The notes under the pieces are model-generated. The model searched no databases, was not told the origin of the DNA, and saw nothing but the letters and a program-made list of their open reading frames with translations. From Cystobasidiopsis lactophilus (Eukaryota > Basidiomycota > Agaricostilbomycetes > Agaricostilbales > Chionosphaeraceae), in NCBI GenBank assembly GCA_001599975.1, contig BCIO01000004.1, forward strand, positions 2,205,328 to 2,269,327: DNA of 64,000 nt, given 5' to 3'. A program made the position numbers and the translations under genes. Positions 56,393-64,000 of the stretch are shown here, piece after piece; the stretch's first letter is position 1, and every line of letters begins with the position of its first letter.

Positions 56393-58632
56393 TCATTCCT
56401 CGGCCGGTTCGCCACCGACTTCCTCCTCCTCTATCATAGACCCAGCTAGAGAGGCGGTGGACTTGCGCCGAGGTAGGCCGGTTGACAGCAGCGCCGGCAG
56501 AGGGTCGTCCCTTGCTGAGCGGGCGGACACGACCGAGTGCGAGTGGCGAGCGGCCTTCTTGATGCTGGGCACGTAGCCAGCCGGTTGCCGCATTTTGCTG
56601 TGAGTTCAAAAACATTAAGACTTGAATCCCCCAAGACTAGCGAAGGCTCGACCCACTCTCGAAGGTTGGGCAGCGCGTAGTTGACCGACTTGCGCGCTCG
56701 CCGGCCACCCACATTCGCCATGGACAGCTCATCGTTCTCCTCCTCCTTGTTGTCCTCTTGCTCTGGCAGTTCGGTCGAAGGTGGCGGCAGGAAAGTCGAC
56801 CGGCTGGAGTCTTTTGATGCCGGAAGGCTTCTTGGTGCTGTCGTTTCACTCCCGACTCAGTACAGAAAGTACAGAGCTAGGGAAAGAACCAACCCGAAGT
56901 AGTAGGAGCTTCTTTCGAAGCGGGAAGGCTTCTTGGGGCTGTTGAGCACGCTTCACCCTGAGTGACTAGCCAAGCACAGAGAGGCAAATGGAAAACCAAC
57001 CTGAAGAGTTTGTAGCCTCGATGTTAATGGTGTCCATCGACCGAGGCCTTTTGAGAGTCGAAGCCCCCGGCTTGAGCACGACCACCGCGTCCTTGTCCTT
57101 TGCAGCGGTCCTCGACGCCGGCGAGTTGGGCTCCACGTCCGCCAAGGGCTCCCTGGCAGCCATGGTCAGCGACACGCTTCTCGGCTTGGGCGGGTGGTTT
57201 GAGTCGAGGGAAGAAGGCTTGCGGGGGATGTCGTCCTCTGTCGGCTCGACGTAGCTGCCCGTCGTTTTCAAAGCCGACGCGCGGCGTTTGCGCTGCGTGA
57301 TCGCCCCCGCCTCGGCCTCGGTGGGCACAACGGAGGGCGAGGTGACTTCTGAGCTGGAGGCGGAACCCAAAGAGGCCTTGGGCTTGTTGCTGTTGAAGCG
57401 CTTTTTGCTGCGTTCGGAAATGGAGGTGGCCTCCAACGACGACGCGAGATCTTCATCGGATCTTGACGGCGGCAGAGGCGACGCAGCGGGTGGATCATCC
57501 GGCCGTACTTGGACCGTGGGTGTTGGGGTTGAGGAAGCCGGGGTGTGCGATTCGGACGCACCACTTCGAGGCAGGTTGAAGGATTGGGGCGACCGGGCCA
57601 GATCCGACAGCGACGGCCTCGCCGACGAAGAGGAATAGTCTGAGTCTTGGAGGATGGAGGTGATGAGGGCCGACTTGCGGCGGGCGGAGATGGCGGAGGC
57701 CGACTTGGCTCGCTCTTGCAGCACCTGGCGGATCAAGGGCGGCGGCGACGGGCTGGGGGATATTATGTGCCGGTCCTCCTCCACTTGGTACTGCTCTTGC
57801 GGAAGAATGGGCTCCTCGTCCAAAGTGAACGGCGTCTCTTCCCGGCTGGCCTCGTCGATCAACGAGAGGTTGGGCTCCGAGACCCACACCGGCCTCTGGG
57901 GCGCTGCTGCTGCTGTGGCCATGCTCTGAGACTGAGAAGAGTTAGAGGGTCGTGCCGTGTCGATGGAAGTGGCTTCAGAAGTGTAGGAGGCCAGGGAGGA
58001 GAGGGACAGGGAGCCGAAAGATTTTTGGGTGTGGAAGTTGGCCGGCTCGGAGCCGCCGCTCGAACCGGAGTCGAGGATGGAGCAGGCTTGCTGTGCTTGA
58101 TTGGCAATGATGCTGAGCGCTTGTCTGACGGCCTGCGCGACGTTTTCGGTGAGTGAACCGAATAAAAAACAAAGGCGGGCTTTTGGGAGAGCGCACCTCT
58201 GCCTGCGCCGGGTTGATGCCAAGCTGCCTGGCCTCGAGCTGGCTGTTCCGCTCCCTCTCCAACGCCAGCAGCTCTTTCAGGTGGGCGAGCTGGATGTCCA
58301 TCTGGATGTTTTGCCCGTTCAAGCGGAGGTTGTCGCCTTTCAAGGCCATCAGCTCTTGTTGGATGTCCCGCAAGCGCTTGTTCAGGTCGCCGTTGACCCT
58401 GTGGGCTCCGTTCAAGAAGGTTACCTATAGCAACTGGCAAAGGAACGCACTTCATGAGCTCCGAGTTGCGGTGGATGATTTCCTTGTTTTGGGAGACATG
58501 TTTGCGTTTGACTGGCCGCCCGCTTTAGCTTCCGGTCTCTAGCCTTGGAGGGCAGCACGCACAGGCATCCAGTGACTCGAGCAAGGCACTCCCGCCGCTG
58601 CCAGCCATCGACAGCCGATTCCGCGTCGACAT
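56393..58632 (-). CDS. SGO1: Shugoshin (centromeric cohesin protector), with a duplicated exon
   Basis: Recruits PP2A to protect centromeric cohesin. I prefer the start 58632 (MSTRNRLSMAGSGGSALLES). Splicing gives VKRKHVSQNKEIIHRNSELM, then the coiled coil VNGDLNKRLRDIQQELMALK and DIQLAHLKELLALERERNSQ. A long disordered Ser/Pro-rich exon follows (58220-56990). Two short similar exons come next (TAPRSLPASKEAPTT, then APRSLPASKDSSRST). The conserved C-terminal SGO motif is GGRRARKSVNYALPNLRDKM then RQP, rebuilt across a 3' intron. The stop is at 56393. Both the N-terminal coiled coil and the basic C-terminal motif are present, so the call is firm. Confidence 0.83.
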
Positions 58633-58744
58633 CGTCGTTGCCCGCTGAGCTCCTCGTCGGCAATTTTTGTTGCGCAGAGGTCACGCGCTGCTCGCTAAAT
58701 TTCCTCCTTCCTCGCCCTCTGACAGAGCTTGGAGGCAGACCACG
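58633..58744. promoter_or_regulatory. Divergent promoter, shugoshin / Pcc1
   Basis: 112 bp between the two start codons; the two core promoters must overlap. Confidence 0.5.
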
Positions 58745-59186
58745 ATGGACGAGTCTAAATTGAGCAACCTGAGCCTAGGGCAAGACGAGTGGCACACCAT
58801 GTGAGCCCGCCTGGTCTTCCTCAAGCACCTGTTGCTTCTCTGATGGCCCTCTCACAGACAAGTCTCGGTCCCATTTCCATCGGCTCGACTGGCAGAAATG
58901 GCTATGCAAGTCTTACAAGTCGACAAGGACCTGAGGGTGGACCTGTCTCGTCGAACTCTGGCTGTGGAAGGCTCAGTTTTACATGCGTGCGTTCTGACCT
59001 TTTCTGCTCAATCCTTCGTGAGATCTCGTTTGCTGAAGAACGCACAGAACATTCAAAGCTGTTTCGATCCGAAAAGCCAGGGTAGCGCTCGACCACTTCA
59101 TGTCTGATGCCGGGCTGGTCGTCGACACCTTTGCCGCTTTTGATCCGGAGAACGCGGCGGAGGCCACTCCTGCTGCTGCTGCTTGA
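58745..59186 (+). CDS. PCC1: EKC/KEOPS complex subunit Pcc1
   Basis: Small subunit of the complex that makes tRNA t6A. The start at 58745 gives MDESKLSNLSLGQDEWHT and an intron. The core is VPFPSARLAEMAMQVLQVDK and VDLSRRTLAVEGSVLHA. A second intron (donor GTGCGT, acceptor GCACAG, around 58986-59050) joins directly to TFKAVSIRKARVALDHFMSD. It ends ENAAEATPAAAA at 59186. The pattern IPFPSxxxAEIAxxxLxVD...VExxxLxxxFxAxxxRxLRVxxxxF is the Pcc1/CTAG fold. The length is about 105 residues. Confidence 0.85.
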
Positions 59187-60252
59187 AAGCGTGCTTGGGT
59201 GTACTACTTGCTTGGACCTCCGTTCAGCCAAGCGGTGTATGGGGCACCGGTTCATCCTGTCGACGGGGAGCCAACTCGGAAGGTGGGTCTTGGGATCACC
59301 ACTTTTTCGTCTCTTGCTCGAACGCGTGGTGATCAAGATGCACAACGAAGGGGATTAAAAAGGCAGACTCCCGGCCAGCGCACCCCTCTAGCCTCGGCAC
59401 TTCGACTGGCTTCCCTCGAACCGCGTCTTCATGAAGTATGCTGGACGTTGGCTGGAAAGCCGCCTTCGGCAGCATCCCGCTGAAACGATCCATTGTGACT
59501 CTAGAGTGGAAAACTGTCCATCGTCGACAAGAGGGACCAAGAGAACGGAAGTTTGGCCTGAGGCGGATTCGCCATGCTCGACCTCACTCATAATTGATTC
59601 TTAGGGAGCATGGTGCGTGTAGCTCCAAAATATGTTTACTTCAAATTCACCTTGCATCTGCTTCATACAGAGCACCGATAAGCACCTCGGGCTCTGATCC
59701 TTCTCCTGGCTAGCCTTTCCTTTATCGAACTCCTTCTGCTCTGACCTTTTGCTCGCCCGGCCTTCGGCATGGAGTTACCACTTGGCTTGGTTCAGCATTA
59801 AGTCGGATTGAAAATGCCCGCGCGGCGTCTCTTGTAGATGAAGTTTGCCCTGAGTTAGCTAACTGTCGGGGTTTTGCGTCCTCAATGGAAGCCTTGTTTG
59901 AGGTTGAGGAAGCAATGGCTTTGAGAGCACAATCGCACACAAAGACATGAAGGTCGGGCGTCGATACATTGCATCTCGGATGCGACGGCTATGCCGTGAA
60001 GGCCATCACGATCCAAACCTGGAAATGCCGGTGGCAAATTGTCCGCCAACGACTTCGATGGGGTCAAAGCCCTCAAAGTGACGGTGGTCACCTACAACAT
60101 CTGTCTCGAAAGGCAGCGTGGCGGCGAAGACTGAAATGCTCACCCAGGCCATCTTCGTCTTCGTCACATCCACCGTACACGAGGATCATGAGGCTGAACC
60201 CATTGATGCTGTTCTGCTGTTCAGATCGGTTCGGAATTCAGAGCTGTAAAGC
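59187..60252. other. Intergenic region, 1.07 kb, no supported gene
   Basis: Convergent 3' region between Pcc1 (+) and the F-box-like gene (-). Open frames of 60-100 codons are present on both strands without recognisable domains or a coherent exon chain. Confidence 0.4.
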
Positions 60253-61180
60253 TCACCCATCACACAGAGTCTGAATGGCTTCAGCCACAGTGACGCCGTC
60301 CGGGTTCTTGGCTCTGGCACTTCCGGTAGGGAGGGGATTCAAGCGCATGTAGTGATAGTGTTCTTTGGCCACGAAGTTGTAGTGGGTGACGAGCTTGTTG
60401 CCGTTGATGGCGAAGGTGCAGCAGATGCCGGGATGCTGCAGCATTTCAGAATATTTCCTATTGGCTTTGGCTTTGTCGATCTCTCCATCTTTCTGAGCAT
60501 CTTCAGTGAGGCATTCGGGCTTGTAGGCCAGAATGCGGGCCTCTTTAGCGCCGTCGCGGTAGCAACTGACCACAATGCCGAGCGGCTCAAAGACCGAACC
60601 ACCCATGTCGCCGCCACCCAAAAGAGGGTGCCACACAGGCTTGACTCCAGCGATGGGCTGTAAGATCTCGATGGGGCCAGCGACGTCTGCCGTTCACAGG
60701 GGAGGTTATACGTAAGAGTTGGGAACCACGTCGGACCACAAAAGACAAGCGCGGCTCACATCCAATGGGCATCTGCACCAGCTCGCGACAAGATTTGAGG
60801 AAGCAGACACGACCATGAGCAGAGATGGCGCCCGCCAATTGCCTCCAGGTCAGCTCTTTGAAAGGGGCCAGAGCAGGACGACCGAGGTGCAATTTGTGCA
60901 GAGTTCGCTTGAACAGGTCGTCGTCAATGTAGGCCCGCCAATGCTTACACACTCCAGCCATCGATACCAAGTCCTGCAGGCCGACCGACGCGCAAATGCC
61001 AGAGAAGAGCTCGTGCCTTCGCGAAACTGAATCAGTTCTTGAAGGTGGCGAAGGCGGAAGCTGCTTCCGGCTGGCACTCACGGCAGAGAAACAGCTGAGG
61101 TTGACATCGTTGCCCTTTGGGGGCGAACTTGGCTGCTCGTCAAGGAGTTCGAGTCGCCCTCTCAGTCGGGCTTCCCGCAT
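60253..61180 (-). CDS. F-box-like protein
   Basis: The longest start, 61180, gives MREARLRGRLELLDEQPSSP and overlaps the 3' end of the next gene. The F-box-like segment HELFSGICASVGLQDLVSMA, GVCKHWRAYIDDDLFKRTLH lies at about 60900-61020. Then come ELTWRQLAGAISAHGRVCFL and, after an intron (about 60760-60690), VAGPIEILQPIAGVKPVWHP and GGSVFEPLGIVVSCYRDGAK. The protein continues YSEMLQHPGICCTFAINGNK and ends TVAEAIQTLCDG at 60253. Probably an SCF substrate adaptor; the C-terminal domain is not recognised. A small intron after NLSCFSA (donor GTGAGT) is possible. Confidence 0.65.
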
Positions 61181-62363
61181 GCACGGTGCTGGTTGGTGGC
61201 AAAATTATTGGCATGCGAGCAATAATGTATGGTCACGCCACAGCCAAAGCAGAGCTCATGATAACGATGGGGAGGTGAATGATAGTAGAGTTTTCTATTC
61301 GCAAAGAGGATGCATTGCGAGATCCTCCTTATCCCATTCATGTTTCGTACACGTGGCTGTATCACCAGCTGATTTGAGTGTGACGCTCGAGACAGTTTGG
61401 AGAGGACTTGCCTGCACTTGTCAAGTTCGTCTTGGGTGACATGCACTTTGTAACAATCGGGCTTTGGGCATCGCAGCAGGTGCCTGTCCGCCTTCAGGCT
61501 CAGATCTTACCAACTTGGAAAACGGCGAAGCCTGACCTGCAGTTGTGAACGGCATCGGGAATAGCGTAGGCGTTTATGCAGTTTGCCACCGGACAGAGAT
61601 GTGGGAGCTGAGGATGAGCGCCGCTACGCAGCCAATGAGTGTCTTGAACAGCACCTTAAATTGTCATTGAAAGCACTTACCTAGCTATCTGAACCTCCTG
61701 GGCCAAGCCCTGGTTGCTATAGTGGTCGAAATGAGCAGCAATTGGTGTAACCAACAGCACGAAGACACACAAGCAGTCGCTAGCTTCTCCTGGATTATAG
61801 TGTTTCCCAGTGCAGTATGCATTGAAGCATCGGTGAATTCTGCTCGAAACCTAATCATGACGGCAATGTCGATGCTACAGGGAGGTTTACCTTGGACCCA
61901 GACATGCGATGGCTGTAGCTTCAGTGAGATGGTGGCCAGGGATCTCTTCCTTGCAGTGCGGGTTACCGCAATGGAACTTTGCACTGCTCCACGGTCAATA
62001 TAAGTATAGGCCTCTGAGCCAAGACTTACTGCTTTGCCGTGAAATGCGTTTTGACTTTCATGTACGAAGCCTCGCGCCAGCCCAAGACATGCTCCTCTGG
62101 CCCGCAGGACTGGCAATAGTAGGTAGCTAGGCGAGTCCGGTTACCAGCATGAACTGTGTCGCCTGCAGCGACCCTGGTGCTTCTCGTGAGCTAGACTCAC
62201 TTTGCGGCAACGTGAACAACAAAACCATTTTGCGAGAATGTCTGGCCTTGGCACGCTTCGATGGTGCAGCCCCAGAGGGACATTCCAGAGCCTGCAATAT
62301 AGCCAAGTACGGGGCGCGTGGTGGTAGGTGCTTGGCTGAGCATTCTGAGATGGCAAAGGACAA
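61162..62363 (-). CDS. Cysteine-rich protein built of one putative zinc module per exon
   Basis: The start is 62363 (MSFAISECSAKHLPPRAPYL) or nearby. Exons, in order, carry YCQSCGPEEHVLGWREASYM; FHCGNPHCKEEIPGHHLTEA then TAIACLGPR; HRCFNAYCTGKHYNPGEASD then C; LPHLCPVANCINAYAIPDAV then HNCR; HLLRCPKPDCYKVHVTQDEL then DKCR; and a last exon YHELCFGCGVTIHYCSHANN ending HRACGKPD at 61162. Three modules share the exact spacing C-x4-C-x12-C, and the internal exons all end in phase 2. The last intron uses a GC donor (AG then GCAAGT). About 230 residues. I do not recognise the family. Metal binding is inferred from the Cys/His spacing. Confidence 0.6.
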
Positions 62364-62967
62364 CTATCACTTCCTCAGGCAGTCAAAATCACCGTACAAG
62401 TTGGTGACTGGGCAAGAGCAAGAGGAGGGAGGGCACAGAGAGGGCGACAGAACGCTAAACAGCGCCTCGACGCAAACCGAGGACAAAGGGCAACGACAAG
62501 GTCAAAGCAACTTCTGGTTAGTGGCAACAGTGCATCTTGTTCAATGAGATAGAAAATCGCAGCACTGGCAGATGCTCTAAACGATGAGACCCAGCAAGAA
62601 GCACAAACCGAGTGAAATAGCAAAGGTCTTCTTTGGGGTTAATCTCGCGCAGTTGGTCAATCATCATCTCTGGTCCGAGAGCCTCAAAACCAGGATGTGT
62701 GACCGCTACACAACAGCCAAGCAATCCAGACAATTGGCATTGGGCGGGCTTGAGTTTCATGCAATGCGAGAGCGACGAAGGTAGAACGGGCCAGGACAAA
62801 GGGAATCGCTGGCAACCAGCCTGGTGCGCATCTACAGAAGTCAATAAGCGATACAGAGCAGCAGCCAGAGGAATGATGGACGCTCCCTAAGAACCGATCA
62901 GCTTCCGGGATGAGCGCTCAAATTTTTGTGCAGGGTGGACACAAACAACGGGCAGCTTTGAAGCGAT
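62364..62967. other. Divergent intergenic region
   Basis: 600 bp between the Cys-rich gene and Utp10. A minus-strand frame at 62518-62844 contains a stretch with some coding character (THPGFEALGPEMMIDQLREI) that could be a 5' exon of the Cys-rich gene, but I cannot link it. Confidence 0.35.
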
Positions 62968-64000
62968 GAGCTCGTCGCTGGCGCAGCAGCTCAAAGCGAT
63001 CAGCACCAACAATGCGCTCGTGTCGCACAAGCTCCAGCCCTCCTACCTGTACTCGCAGCGGCAGGCGGCGAACTTGTCCAACGAGCAAATCTGGCAGCTC
63101 GCCTCCAACGCCTACTCGGCCTTGGTCCAGATCAACTCGAGGCTGTTCAAGTACCAAGATGGACTGCTAGGCGAACGGGCCAAGAAGCTGGACCGCGGCC
63201 TGCTCACGAAGGAGGAGAACGACAAATTGGACGAGAGCTTGAGGGAGGCCTTGAAGCTGCTGGGCCCCCATGTGCTGCTCAGGACGTGCGGCCACGTCCT
63301 AGAATGGTTCATCAGGAGATTCAGGTGCGTCTTTTGAGGCCAGCCAGCATGTCGATTGGGCCAGCCATTGAAGTTTTCGGGTGTCGCCACAAAACAGAAT
63401 TCACGAGTTCAATGTCACGGAGGTCATGGCCATGATGCTGCCCTACCACGAGACGCCACAGTTTGCGCAGATGCTTCAGGTCGTTCAACTAGAGTGCGTT
63501 CCGTCCCAACATTGGCCCAGATTAACAGGGCATGAACTGACAAATTGTTGGTCTACAGAAAAGCGCCCGCGCTCCATTGCCTGGTTCCCATCAAAGCCGC
63601 TTTGCAGACGCTGCCCAGGCATGTCTTGGTCCAGGCCATGCTCCGCTACCCCGAGTTCGCCAAGCTGGTGATCAACTTGGTGCCCACCAACCTTCGCCGG
63701 TCGACGGTTCACAGGGCCCTGACCGGCTTCTGGACGGCTTCGCTCATGGGCTACCTTGAAGCCAAAGAGGAGCTGTCAAGGGAAGAAGTGCCATTGCTGC
63801 TGAGCGCCACTTTCGAGCCTTTGCGCAATCGAGCGCCGTCCGAAGTTCAGGTGAGTCTTGCGTTTTCGCTATCAGAAAGCCCGGTTCTGACATCGATCAC
63901 CGACATCACAGCTCGCCTGCTATGTGCTATTGACCAAGCTGACGGCCAAGACGGAGATCGATGGCGAGGCTCTGCAAAAGATGATCGCCCTCATTGCCAG
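62968..64000 (+). CDS. UTP10: U3 snoRNP protein Utp10/HEATR1, 3' truncated by window edge
   Basis: Large HEAT-repeat protein of the small-subunit processome (t-UTP), needed for rRNA transcription and 18S processing. The start at 62968 gives MSSSLAQQLKAISTNNALVS. Family-typical blocks follow: LASNAYSALVQINSRLFKYQ, LDESLREALKLLGPHVLLRT, HVLEWFIRRFR, intron, IHEFNVTEVMAMMLPYHETP (around 63400). Then come LVPIKAALQTLPRHVLVQAM and STVHRALTGFWTASLMGYLE. The WLIRRFRIHEFN...LPYH arrangement is diagnostic. Full-length homologues are about 1,800 residues, so most of the gene lies outside. Confidence 0.9.

Noticed and set aside
1-64000. Search by eye for tRNA genes, rRNA, CRISPR-like arrays, LTR or other mobile elements
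   Set aside because: No TTCGA-type B-box with a foldable cloverleaf, no regularly spaced direct repeats and no transposase, reverse-transcriptase or capsid motifs were seen. A covariance-model and repeat search would be needed to exclude small ones.

Overview
This window is nuclear DNA from a fungus, most probably a basidiomycete yeast or smut-like lineage. The evidence is gene content (argininosuccinate lyase, sphinganine C4-hydroxylase, Sso-type syntaxins beginning MARDRL, fungal NCS1 and amino-acid permeases, GH15 hydrolase, shugoshin, Spc24, Pcc1, Utp10), very compact spacing and many tiny introns (about 35-70 nt). A large share of 5' splice sites read GTGCGT(TC). Bacterial-style operons, CRISPR arrays and recognisable transposons are absent. 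Long antisense open frames are common because of GC-rich codon use and were discarded. I cannot name the species.

Layout. 1-2262 (-): amino-acid permease, 3' end outside the window. 4138-6398 (+): LAMMER/CLK kinase. 7409-13038 (+): three tandem members of an unrecognised helical gene family (A, B, C); a fourth member D lies at 45898-47792. 13453-14701 (-): mS38/COX24-type mitoribosomal protein. 15123-16207 (-): MaoC/HTD2-like dehydratase. 16552-17811 (-): degenerate protein-kinase-like gene. 18323-21442 (-) and 21578-23318 (+): GH15 glycosidase and argininosuccinate lyase, sharing a 135-bp divergent promoter. 23754-25370 (-) and 25813-28058 (+): head-to-head syntaxins, the second with an odd luminal tail. 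28363-29403 (-): membrane-anchored orphan. 30378-31427 (+): secreted protein. 31554-33563 (-): purine-cytosine-type permease. 34171-35702 (+): Eme1-like nuclease subunit. 36059-38884 (+): coiled-coil orphan, HSL-type hydrolase, small orphan. 39498-40672 (-): Och1-like glycosyltransferase. 41123-~41620 (-): ACT-domain protein. 41765-44703 (+): SAP-like plus TKL/WNK-like kinase.

Right part. 47855-48627 (-): Spc24. 48781-50477 (+): unrecognised protein. 50812-52089 (-) and 52428-54027 (-): F-box-like proteins. 54378-54851 (+): Coa3. 55078-56314 (-): Sur2. 56393-58632 (-): shugoshin. 58745-59186 (+): Pcc1. 60253-61180 (-): F-box-like protein. 61162-62363 (-): Cys-rich protein built from one zinc-type module per exon. 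62968-64000 (+): Utp10, running off the right edge.

Functionally this is ordinary housekeeping (amino-acid biosynthesis and uptake, secretion, sphingolipids, mitochondrial translation and COX assembly, kinetochore and cohesion, rRNA processing) with several unusual genes embedded. The most interesting are the A-D family, the modular Cys-rich gene, the SAP/kinase fusion lacking the usual beta-3 lysine, the syntaxin with a long post-membrane tail, and an exon duplication in shugoshin. All gene models come from reading splice sites by eye; where a junction is uncertain this is stated.
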